NCBI GenBank assembly: GCA_910578085.1
Contig: CAJTPM010000052.1
Coordinates: 1 to 18,250 of the forward strand
Reading direction: 5' to 3'
DNA length: 18,250 nt
Source: an uncultured Lachnospiraceae bacterium
GTDB taxonomy: Bacteria; Bacillota; Clostridia; Lachnospirales; Lachnospiraceae
Below the pieces are notes generated by a model. The model made no database searches, was not told the origin of the DNA, and saw only the letters and a program-made list of their open reading frames with translations. This document shows positions 4,779 to 11,486 of the stretch, piece after piece (position 1 is the first letter of the stretch; the number at the start of each line of letters is the position of its first letter). Made by a program: the position numbers and the translations under genes.

Positions 4779-5954
4779 ATGGCAGAAGAAAAGCAGTTTG
4801 TTATCAGTAATCCTAAAATTTCGGACAGCAGCAGTAAGCTGATTTTCGGGGATAAGATACTCAGTTCCCAATTTTTCAGAGATTATGCGGATATGGAAAT
4901 TTTGAGGAATATTCAACCGGAAGATGTTGAGGATGTGTCAGAACGTTATGTGCCACTATACAGCACGGAGCGGGAGAGTGATACGGTCAAAAAAGTGGAT
5001 ATTTCGCGTTATCTTCCTATGAAGGATAAGGAAAATCAGCTTAACCTACCACTTTATATTATTTCGCTTATTGAACATAAAACAAAAGTGGAGTATAATG
5101 TAGGAATGCAGATACTTCGGTATATGATATATATTTGGGAAGATTATGAGAAAGAGATGGATAAGCAGCATCCGGGCATCAGCAGCAGAAAAGAATTCCG
5201 ATATCCACCGATTTTGCCTATTGTCTATTATGAAGGTGACAGAAAGTGGACCGCACCGCTTAATTTTTCGGACAGGATTCTGTGTGGAGAACTGCTTGGG
5301 AAATATCTGCCGCATTTTGAGTATCAGCTTGTAAGACTGCATGATTACAGCAATGCGGATCTGTTAGAAAAGGGGGACGAGATTTCCCTTGCCATGCTGA
5401 TCAATAAAATTCAGAGTCCGGAAGATATATCCGCTTTTGTTAGACTTCCTGGCGAGCAGGTGTGTGAAATATTAAAGGATACCCCGCAGTATCTGTTAGA
5501 TACGATCGCAAAATTATTGAGGGCATTATTATATAGTATGAATCTGCCAGAGGATGAAACAGAGAGTGTAGTTTCCAGAATTAAGGAGCGTAAGATGGCA
5601 AGGTTATTTGAAAATGTGAAAATAGATATACAGCAGGAAAGAAAAAATATAGCAGAAGTAAAGAAGGAGTATGATGATACAAAGAAAAAATATGATGATA
5701 CAAAGAAAAAATATGATGATACAAGGAAAAAATATGATGATACAAGGAAAAAATATGATGATACAAGGAAAAAATATGATGATATAAAGAAAAAATGTAA
5801 TGCTGTAGAGAAAGAATTTGAAATATATAAGCAGATAAACAGGATGATAAGAAACCACTGTCCGGAATCTGAAATTAAAAATTATCTGATGGAGCAGTAT
5901 TCTTTGACAGACGAGCAGGCTGTACAGGAGTATGAAAAGGTGATGAGGGAATAA
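4779..5954 (+). CDS. Rpn family recombination-promoting nuclease / YhgA-like putative transposase, full-length form
   Basis: A 391-residue protein of the Rpn/Transposase_31 (PF04754) group, with a PD-(D/E)XK nuclease fold. The core lies within about residues 15-200. It contains acidic residues near the second strand (SDTVKKVD, Asp68/Asp74), the catalytic pair in LIEHKTK (Glu99, Lys101 or Lys103) followed by QILRYM, and the family motif PPILPIVYYEG (residues 143-153). Residues 200-272 are helical. The C-terminal part carries six copies of YDD(T/I)(K/R)KK and a conserved-looking end. ATG4779 follows AGGAG by 5 bases. E. coli Rpn proteins are DNases reported as phage-defence toxins blocked by a separately translated C-terminal fragment; that layout is present here. 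The gene lies alone between tRNA-Gly and a TraX-family gene, with lower GC than the genes from 6960 on. Confidence 0.88.
   Translation: MAEEKQFVISNPKISDSSSKLIFGDKILSSQFFRDYADMEILRNIQPEDVEDVSERYVPLYSTERESDTVKKVDISRYLPMKDKENQLNLPLYIISLIEHKTKVEYNVGMQILRYMIYIWEDYEKEMDKQHPGISSRKEFRYPPILPIVYYEGDRKWTAPLNFSDRILCGELLGKYLPHFEYQLVRLHDYSNADLLEKGDEISLAMLINKIQSPEDISAFVRLPGEQVCEILKDTPQYLLDTIAKLLRALLYSMNLPEDETESVVSRIKERKMARLFENVKIDIQQERKNIAEVKKEYDDTKKKYDDTKKKYDDTRKKYDDTRKKYDDTRKKYDDIKKKCNAVEKEFEIYKQINRMIRNHCPESEIKNYLMEQYSLTDEQAVQEYEKVMRE
5595..5954 (+). CDS. Predicted internal in-frame small form of Rpn (Rpn-S-like, 119 residues)
   Basis: AAGGAG (5583-5588) lies 6 bases before an in-frame ATG at 5595, giving a protein that starts MARLFENVKIDIQQERKN. 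It consists only of the C-terminal helical region with the heptapeptide repeats. In E. coli Rpn systems the corresponding C-terminal domain is translated on its own and neutralises the nuclease. Position, frame and binding-site quality fit that model; translation itself cannot be seen from the sequence. The start falls between the end of the nuclease/helical part and the repeats, which is where a domain border would be expected. Confidence 0.5.
   Translation: MARLFENVKIDIQQERKNIAEVKKEYDDTKKKYDDTKKKYDDTRKKYDDTRKKYDDTRKKYDDIKKKCNAVEKEFEIYKQINRMIRNHCPESEIKNYLMEQYSLTDEQAVQEYEKVMRE
5670..5795 (+). repeat. Six tandem 21-base repeats inside rpn
   Basis: Six units of 21 bases begin at 5670, 5691, 5712, 5733, 5754 and 5775, with almost no divergence: A/G changes at one position and one C-to-T change in the last unit. 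They encode YDDTKKK twice, YDDTRKK three times and YDDIKKK once. Such near-identity points to recent slippage or recombination and likely variation in copy number between strains. Confidence 0.95.
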
Positions 5955-6001
5955 CAGGTAGTATTTTTTATTCTGCGAAAAATTGCAGGGGAAAGGATGT
6001 A

Positions 6002-6856
6002 GTGAAATCAGGTGAAAGGGGAGACCGTTTGAAAACCAGATGGAAATTTCTCAACAGTGATATGTTAAAGGTCATAGCGATAGTGACCATGGTGATAGAT
6101 CATATTGGGGCATCGTTTATTGAGACGGTACTTTTGAGTGGAAGCGCAGATAATTTTCAGGTTTTGCATGAAATTGACGGAGTGCTTCGCAGTATAGGAA
6201 GAACCGCATTCCCGATTTTTGCGTTCCTTCTGGTGGAAGGATTCTTTCATACGCGAAACAGAACAGGATATTTGGGACGTCTTGTACTTTTTACAGCACT
6301 CTCGGAGATTCCGTTTGATCTGGCATTTTACGGCAGATTATTCTATAAAGACAGTCAGAATGTCTTCTGGACACTTGTCATCGGTTTTCTGGTAATAGAA
6401 GGGTTTGAAAGTCTGTATGAGAAATATGAACTGCGCAGAAAATATATAGTGGAAACCAGAGAATGGATAAATGGGACAGGCGGCAAAAGCGGGATATCTC
6501 TTCAATGGATGGCGCCTGTATACACAGGGTTTCTGATCTGTCTTGCAGCTTTGTTTACCTTTGTGGGCATGACAGCGGCAGCATTTTTTCGGACCGATTA
6601 TAATATATACGGCGTGCTGCTGATCGTGTTGTTCTATATTGGAAGGCGCGCTGGTATTCATCCGCTGCTTTGCTGTATTGGCGGTTATCTCCTGTTTTTA
6701 TGGGAGCCGTACAGCATTGGTGGCTTTCTGCTGATTTTGTTTTACAATGGAGAGAGAAAATGGCGGGGAAGGGGATTCCAGTACTTTTTCTATCTGTTTT
6801 ATCCGGTGCATTTATTGATTTTAGGGCTGATCAGGGTGGTATTTCTGGCGAATTAG
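6002..6856 (+). CDS. TraX family membrane protein
   Basis: A roughly 284-residue polytopic membrane protein. TraX (PF05857) hallmarks are MLKVIAIVTMVIDHIGA near the N-terminus, RTAFPIFAFLLVEGFFHT, YLGRLVLFTALSEIPFDL and the C-terminal YLFYPVHLLILGLIR. About eight hydrophobic segments are visible. The family takes its name from the F-plasmid pilin acetylase. Chromosomal copies in Firmicutes have no established role and do not imply conjugation. GTG6002 follows AAAGGA closely. TTG6029, 5 bases after GGGGAG, is an equally good in-frame start and would begin at LKTRWKFLNSDML. The gene lies 47 bases after rpn with no clear terminator between them, so cotranscription is possible. Confidence 0.85.
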   Translation: MKSGERGDRLKTRWKFLNSDMLKVIAIVTMVIDHIGASFIETVLLSGSADNFQVLHEIDGVLRSIGRTAFPIFAFLLVEGFFHTRNRTGYLGRLVLFTALSEIPFDLAFYGRLFYKDSQNVFWTLVIGFLVIEGFESLYEKYELRRKYIVETREWINGTGGKSGISLQWMAPVYTGFLICLAALFTFVGMTAAAFFRTDYNIYGVLLIVLFYIGRRAGIHPLLCCIGGYLLFLWEPYSIGGFLLILFYNGERKWRGRGFQYFFYLFYPVHLLILGLIRVVFLAN

Positions 6857-6959
6857 TGGTATAAATAATAGAGAAGGTATTCTGATTTGGAGCAGTGCAG
6901 AGAAACGGATGCCATGCAGGCAGCAGGGCATCTGCAAAACAGAACAGGAGGGGACAGGC

Positions 6960-8558
6960 ATGAAACTAATGTTTATCGGGGCGGACCATGAAGTGACTGG
7001 AAGTTGTCACTATCTGGAGGCCTGTGGAAAGAGAATTCTGGTTGACTACGGTATGGAGCAGGGAGTCAACGTCTTTGAGAATGTGGAACTGCCGGTGCAG
7101 GAGTCATTGATCGACTATGTGTTGCTGACCCATGCCCACATTGACCATTCCGGCATGCTGCCAGCGCTGTACGCGAAGGGATTCAGAGGACGTATCTATG
7201 CTACGGAAGCAACGGCGGACCTGTGCGGCATTATGCTTCGTGACTGTGCACATATTCAGCAGCAGGAAGCGGAGTGGAAAAACAGAAAGGCAAAGAGAAG
7301 CGCCCATGTGGAGAGCATGGAGCCGGTTTATACGATGGAAGATGCGGACGGTGCGATCAGAGCACTTGTGCCCTGTGCTTACGGCCGGAAAGTGGAATTG
7401 TGCGAAGGCATAGAGATCCGCTTTACAGATATCGGCCATCTGTTGGGGTCGGCCAGCATTGAAGTGTGGCTGAAAGAAGGCAATACAGAGAAAAAGATTG
7501 TCTTTTCGGGAGATATCGGTAACCTGGATCAGCCGTTGATCTGTGATCCGGCCTATACGGAAGCGGCGGATTATGTGGTGATGGAGTCCACCTACGGCAA
7601 CAGGCTCCACTCGGAGACCAGGCCGGATTATGTGAACGAGCTTGCCGGAATCATACAGGAGACCTTCGATAAAGGAGGAAATGTGGTGATCCCTTCGTTT
7701 GCAGTGGGCAGAACACAGGAACTGCTCTATTTCCTGCGACAGATCAAAGCGGACAATCTGATAAAAGGACATCCTGATTTTCCGGTGTATGTGGACAGTC
7801 CGTTGGCTGTGGATGCGACGGAGATATTCAACAGGAATATCGAGTCTTGTTTTGACGAGGAGGCCATGGAACTGGTGCATCAGGGCATCAATCCGATCTC
7901 CTTCCCGGGCCTGAAGCGTTCCATCACCAGCGACGAATCGAAGATGATCAACTTTGACAGCGAACCGAAAGTAATCATTTCCGCATCCGGCATGTGTGAG
8001 GCGGGGCGTATCCGCCACCATCTGAAGCATAACCTGTGGCGGCCTGAATGTACGATACTGTTCGTTGGGTATCAGGCGGTTGGAACGCTTGGGCGTGCCA
8101 TTGTAGAGGGCGCGGAGCATGTGAAACTGTTCGGGGAGCCGGTGACCATACGGGCACAGATCAAAACCCTGGTGGGCATGTCGGGCCATGCAGATAAAAA
8201 CGGTCTGATCGCTTGGATCGAGGGCTTTAAGGAAAAGCCCAGAAGAGTGTTTATCGTTCACGGTGAGGATTCTGTCTGCAAGGAGTTCGCAGAATGCCTG
8301 AAAGTGGAGTACGGACATCATACATACGCGCCCTACAGCGGCACGGAGTTTGATCTTGCCACGGACAGACTGCTCTTTGAAGCTTCGCCTGTACCGGTTA
8401 AGAAGAAAATCTTTATTGTTTCCGATATTTACAACAGGCTTGTGGCGGCAGGTAAGCGCCTGATGGCTGTCATTGAGAAGAATCATGGCGGCACAAATAA
8501 GGAGCTGGCGAAGTTTGCAGATCAGATTAATTCGCTGTGCGATAAGTATGACAGGTGA
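6960..8558 (+). CDS. MBL-fold beta-CASP ribonuclease-like protein (YSH1/CPSF73-type)
   Basis: A 532-residue cytoplasmic metallo-hydrolase. The zinc motif HAHIDH is at residues 58-63, with the third-motif His in GHLLGSAS (His160) and Asp185 in SGDIGN. The beta-CASP signatures follow: ESTYGNRLH, IPSFAVGRTQELLYFL, and the late His motifs MSGHAD and IVHGED. This set places it with RNA-processing exo/endonucleases of the COG1236 type rather than classical beta-lactamases. The C-terminal 80 residues after the MBL core are mostly helical. ATG6960 is chosen because AGGAGGGG lies 6 bases upstream; an upstream ATG6909 lacks such a site. The leader contains a GATGCC/GGCATC hairpin (6908-6931). The RNA substrate is unknown. 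Confidence 0.9.
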   Translation: MKLMFIGADHEVTGSCHYLEACGKRILVDYGMEQGVNVFENVELPVQESLIDYVLLTHAHIDHSGMLPALYAKGFRGRIYATEATADLCGIMLRDCAHIQQQEAEWKNRKAKRSAHVESMEPVYTMEDADGAIRALVPCAYGRKVELCEGIEIRFTDIGHLLGSASIEVWLKEGNTEKKIVFSGDIGNLDQPLICDPAYTEAADYVVMESTYGNRLHSETRPDYVNELAGIIQETFDKGGNVVIPSFAVGRTQELLYFLRQIKADNLIKGHPDFPVYVDSPLAVDATEIFNRNIESCFDEEAMELVHQGINPISFPGLKRSITSDESKMINFDSEPKVIISASGMCEAGRIRHHLKHNLWRPECTILFVGYQAVGTLGRAIVEGAEHVKLFGEPVTIRAQIKTLVGMSGHADKNGLIAWIEGFKEKPRRVFIVHGEDSVCKEFAECLKVEYGHHTYAPYSGTEFDLATDRLLFEASPVPVKKKIFIVSDIYNRLVAAGKRLMAVIEKNHGGTNKELAKFADQINSLCDKYDR

Positions 8559-8561
8559 TTT

Positions 8562-8582
8562 TTTAAATGCGGACGCCGGGAG
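8562..8582 (+). repeat. Short intergenic repeat, copy 1 (upstream of thyA)
   Basis: TTTAA-ATGCGGACGCCGGGAG here matches TTTAA-C-ATGCGGATGCCGGCAG at 9546-9567, with two substitutions and one inserted base. The copies flank thyA, one on each side, in the same orientation. Confidence 0.4.
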
Positions 8583-8655
8583 GAAAATAGAATACAGATA
8601 AAATACAATGAGATAATGTGAAGACGGAATACGAAGTGATTAGACAGGAGAGGCA

Positions 8656-9504
8656 ATGAGTTTAGCGGATAAGATATTTATTGGCATGTGTAAGGATATA
8701 TTGGAGAATGGGACCAGCACCGAGGGGGAGAGGGTCAGACCGCACTGGGAGGATGGCACACCGGCTTATACGATCAAAAAGTTTGGCGTGGTGAACCGGT
8801 ATGATCTGTCGAAGGAGTTTCCGATCCTGACGCTTCGGCGGACGGCGCTTAAGAGTGCGACGGATGAAATGCTTTGGATCTGGCAGAAAAAATCCAACAA
8901 TATTCATGACCTTCACAGTCATATCTGGGATGCCTGGGCGGACGAGGACGGATCCATCGGAAAGGCCTACGGCTATCAGATGGGCGTAAAACATCAGTAT
9001 AAGGAGGGGATGATGGATCAGACCGATAGGGTGATCTACGATCTGAAAAACAATCCTTTCAGCCGTCGGATCATGACCAATCTCTATGTGCATCAGGATC
9101 TGCATGAGATGAACCTCTATCCCTGCGCCTACTCCATGACCTTTAATGTGACGCAGAAAAAGGGGGAGGAAAAGCTGACCTTAAACGCGGTCTTGAATCA
9201 GCGCTCTCAGGATGTGCTGACCGCCAACAACTGGAATGTGGTACAGTATGCGGTTCTGGTGCATATGCTTGCCCAGGTCTGCGGCATGGAGGCCGGAGAA
9301 CTGGTTCATGTCATAGCCGACGCCCATATCTACGACCGCCACATTCCGATCGCAGAGGAGCTGATCAAACGGGAATCCCATGATGCGCCCACCTTCTGGT
9401 TAAACCCTGATATCCACGATTTTTATGAGTTTACCAGAAACGACGTGAGGGTAGACAATTATATCACCGGTGAGCAGGTAGAAAACATTCCTGTGGCGAT
9501 ATAA
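8656..9504 (+). CDS. thyA: Thymidylate synthase ThyA
   Basis: A 282-residue cytoplasmic enzyme that makes dTMP from dUMP using methylene-tetrahydrofolate and releases dihydrofolate. The active-site Cys is Cys157 in LYPCAYSM, the dUMP-binding Arg region is FSRRIMT, and LNQRSQDVLTANNWNVVQYA (180-199) is the nucleotide/folate motif. The ANNWN form and the PCAY active site, in place of PCH, resemble the phage phi3T/Bacillus ThyA type rather than the E. coli type. CAGGAGAGG, 4 bases before ATG8656, sets the start. The dihydrofolate reductase gene 124 bases downstream supplies the recycling step, so the two form a functional pair. Confidence 0.97.
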   Translation: MSLADKIFIGMCKDILENGTSTEGERVRPHWEDGTPAYTIKKFGVVNRYDLSKEFPILTLRRTALKSATDEMLWIWQKKSNNIHDLHSHIWDAWADEDGSIGKAYGYQMGVKHQYKEGMMDQTDRVIYDLKNNPFSRRIMTNLYVHQDLHEMNLYPCAYSMTFNVTQKKGEEKLTLNAVLNQRSQDVLTANNWNVVQYAVLVHMLAQVCGMEAGELVHVIADAHIYDRHIPIAEELIKRESHDAPTFWLNPDIHDFYEFTRNDVRVDNYITGEQVENIPVAI

Positions 9505-9529
9505 TAACAGTTAAAACAAAGACACTGTA

Positions 9530-9591
9530 GGTACTAATACGCACATTTAACATGCGGATGCCGGCAGCACAGGTATTTTCTGCCTCGTACC
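9530..9591 (+). promoter_or_regulatory. Possible structured leader before folA, including intergenic repeat copy 2
   Basis: GGTAC (9530-9534) pairs with GTACC (9587-9591), and GGCAG (9563-9567) pairs with CTGCC (9580-9584) inside it. The repeat copy at 9546-9567 lies within. It does not match the tetrahydrofolate riboswitch consensus as I know it. Only five pairs per stem, so chance is possible. Confidence 0.25.
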
Positions 9592-9628
9592 AGAGTCTTA
9601 TACCATCAACCTCGAAAGGAAACCAATT

Positions 9629-10129
9629 ATGAATTTAATTGTCGCAGTAGACGAAAACTGGGCTATTGGCAACAGGGAAGGCCTTCTTGTGCGGATCCCT
9701 AATGATCACAAAATGTTCCAGCAGGAAACCACCGGCAAAGTGGTGATATTGGGCAGAAAGACCATGGAAACTTTTCCGGGTAAACAGCCCTTAAAAAACC
9801 GCACCAACATCATTTTGTCGAGTAAGCCGGACTATCAGGTGAAGGGGGCGCATGTAGTGCACAGTATAGAAGAGCTGTTGAAGGAATGCAAACAGTATGA
9901 AGACAGAGATATCTATGTGATCGGCGGAGAAAGCATCTACAGACAGCTTCTGCCTTACTGCGATGTGGCCCATGTGACAAAGATTGACAGGATTTACGAG
10001 GCGGATGCCTGGTGCCCGAATCTGGATGAAGACGCAGAATGGGAGATCACGGCGGACAGCGATGAACAGGTTTATTTTGACGTGACTTATCACTTTGTAA
10101 AGTATGAGAGAAAACCATCCGGTCGATAA
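9629..10129 (+). CDS. folA: Dihydrofolate reductase
   Basis: A 166-residue NADPH-dependent enzyme that reduces dihydrofolate to tetrahydrofolate. It shows LIVAVDENWAIGN at the N-terminus, the catalytic acid Asp26 in IPNDHKMF, the cofactor motif VVILGRKTMETFP, and IYVIGGESIYRQLLP near residue 115. Length is normal for bacterial FolA. AAAGGAAACC precedes ATG9629. It sits downstream of thyA, whose product dihydrofolate it recycles, and 15 bases upstream of a parvulin-like lipoprotein gene that is probably on the same transcript. No residue change pointing to trimethoprim resistance can be judged without an alignment. Confidence 0.97.
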   Translation: MNLIVAVDENWAIGNREGLLVRIPNDHKMFQQETTGKVVILGRKTMETFPGKQPLKNRTNIILSSKPDYQVKGAHVVHSIEELLKECKQYEDRDIYVIGGESIYRQLLPYCDVAHVTKIDRIYEADAWCPNLDEDAEWEITADSDEQVYFDVTYHFVKYERKPSGR

Positions 10130-10144
10130 CCGGCAGTAGTAAGG

Positions 10145-11227
10145 ATGAAAAGAACATCTATGAGTAAAAACAGAATATATCAACGAAGTAAAATGCTGAT
10201 AGCAGCGTTACTCCTTTCCTTATTCTGCCTGACCGGCTGTGAAAAGATCAACAGGGATACAAAGATCGTTCTGACCACTGGCTTTACGAAAGATGAGGTT
10301 TTCCGGATCGAGACGGCTTCCTGTTACAAAAAGGAAGTGATGGTGTACCTGACGAACATCCAGAACCAGTATGAGCAGGTTTATGGCCCGGAGATCTGGG
10401 GACAGGAGCAAAACGGTGTGACCATAGAACAGAGCGTAAAGGAATCCGTGCTGGCAGAGCTTGCCCAGATCAAGACCATGAATCTGATGGCGGAAAAATA
10501 TGGGATCTCACTGGATGAGTCGGAGCAGGATGCGGTAAACGAGGCGGCAAAGGTTTATTTTGAATCGCTGACAGATGCAGAGAAGGAAACGTTAGATGTA
10601 ACGGCTGATACGATCAGACAGCTTTACAGAGAATATGCTCTAGCGGATAAAGTATATGAATACATGATAAAAGATGTAAACCCGGAGATCAGTGACGACG
10701 AGGCCAGAACGGTGATAGCTCAGCAGATTCTGATAAAGTTCGCAAAACAGGAAGAACCGGGCGATACGGAATCTTATTCTGAGCAACAGAGAAGCTATGC
10801 CTATGCCAGGGCGGAAGAAGCGCTCAGGAGGGTAGAAGACGGAGAGGACTTTGATGTGGTGGCCACCAGATACAATGAGGCGGCGGAGAGTACCGTATCC
10901 ATCAGAAAAGGGGAGATGGATGCGGCCTGTGAAGCGGCGGCGTTTCAGCTTGGCAACGGGGAAGTCAGCGGTATTATTGAAACACCGGAAGGCTACTATA
11001 TCCTGAAATGTGTCAGCACCCTGAACCGGGAGGAAACGGATCTCAATAAAATTAAGATCGTGGAGGAGAGGAAGAAGGAAGCGTTCAGCAGAGAGTACGA
11101 TTCCTATGTGCAGACGCTGACCCGCCATATGAACGAGGAACTCTGGCAGGAGACCACACTGCTTCACGACAGTGAGGTTACCACATCAAGCTTCTTTGAT
11201 GTATATACACAATACTATATCAGTTGA
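10145..11227 (+). CDS. Parvulin-like (PrsA/PpiC/SurA-type) foldase lipoprotein
   Basis: A 360-residue protein whose N-terminal hydrophobic segment ends in the lipobox CLTGC (Cys32 counted from ATG10145), so it is anchored outside the membrane. After a SurA-like helical part (about 50-190) there is a degenerate parvulin domain: DDEARTVIAQQILIKFAK, then GEDFDVVATRYNEA, then AAFQLGNGEVSGIIETPEGYY. The family helps secreted proteins fold by isomerising prolyl bonds. The weak match to the catalytic motifs suggests a chaperone more than an active isomerase, but this is inference. The start is uncertain: ATG10145 has AAGG directly adjacent, and ATG10160 also fits. It follows folA by 15 bases and ends at a strong terminator. 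Confidence 0.8.
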   Translation: MKRTSMSKNRIYQRSKMLIAALLLSLFCLTGCEKINRDTKIVLTTGFTKDEVFRIETASCYKKEVMVYLTNIQNQYEQVYGPEIWGQEQNGVTIEQSVKESVLAELAQIKTMNLMAEKYGISLDESEQDAVNEAAKVYFESLTDAEKETLDVTADTIRQLYREYALADKVYEYMIKDVNPEISDDEARTVIAQQILIKFAKQEEPGDTESYSEQQRSYAYARAEEALRRVEDGEDFDVVATRYNEAAESTVSIRKGEMDAACEAAAFQLGNGEVSGIIETPEGYYILKCVSTLNREETDLNKIKIVEERKKEAFSREYDSYVQTLTRHMNEELWQETTLLHDSEVTTSSFFDVYTQYYIS

Positions 11228-11252
11228 CTTTAGAGAAATTTAAGAAATGCTG

Positions 11253-11279
11253 AAAACCCGCTGAATCAGCGGGTTTTTT
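11253..11279 (+). terminator. Rho-independent terminator ending the thyA-folA-foldase region
   Basis: AAAACCCGCT and AGCGGGTTTT form a tight stem with a 5-base loop (GAATC), followed by TTTTTT. It separates this region from the htpG promoter. Confidence 0.9.
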
Positions 11280-11287
11280 ATGAATTA

Positions 11288-11314
11288 TTAGCACTCATTC
11301 TCGATGAGTGCTAG
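11288..11314 (+). promoter_or_regulatory. CIRCE operator (HrcA binding site) upstream of htpG
   Basis: TTAGCACTC, nine bases, then GAGTGCTAG: the consensus TTAGCACTC-N9-GAGTGCTAA with only the last base changed. HrcA represses heat-shock genes through this site, most often groESL and dnaK operons. It lies 7 bases upstream of the -35 of the htpG promoter. Confidence 0.93.
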
Positions 11315-11321
11315 TTTTCTC

Positions 11322-11350
11322 TTGACTTGTGCGATGAGGAGAGCTACACT
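11322..11350 (+). promoter_or_regulatory. Sigma-A promoter of htpG
   Basis: TTGACT (11322-11327) and TACACT (11345-11350) are separated by 17 bases, just after CIRCE. The leader would be about 130 bases; nothing else was recognised in it. Confidence 0.7.
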
Positions 11351-11486
11351 TGACTATAGCAGCGTGAAGAGGACATGAAAAAGGATGTGGCGTCAGAAAA
11401 ACTCTTCACACAAAAGTATGTAGAACGTATATGATGTCTGGAAAGTACCAGGCTCAGAGACAATGGAAAGAAGGAGTGGACGAAAC

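Noticed and set aside
5671..5787. Shifted-frame ORF in the rpn repeats (MMIQRKN repeated) with AAGGA-like sites before several ATGs
   Set aside because: Each repeat unit recreates the site by composition alone; the frame ends at TAA in the last unit after about 38 residues, and nothing suggests selection on it.
5670..5795. CRISPR array
   Set aside because: The 21-base units are contiguous, without spacers, and in frame with the rpn coding sequence.
5581..5858. Minus-strand ORFs opposite the rpn repeats, with repeating YHHIFSL or CIIIFFP patterns
   Set aside because: They are the antisense reading of the 21-base repeat array and have no ribosome binding site; the pattern exists in every frame because the unit is a multiple of three.
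6002..6856. Conjugative element indicated by a TraX-family gene
   Set aside because: No relaxase, coupling protein, type IV secretion or integrase gene is in the window; TraX-family genes are common on Firmicutes chromosomes.
7104..8486. Long 460-residue minus-strand ORF opposite the beta-CASP gene
   Set aside because: The plus strand shows complete metallo-beta-lactamase motifs; the opposite frame is open only through codon bias and has no recognisable domain or ribosome binding site.
9530..9591. Tetrahydrofolate riboswitch before folA
   Set aside because: The short stems do not show the conserved core of that class as I know it; kept only as a possible structured leader.
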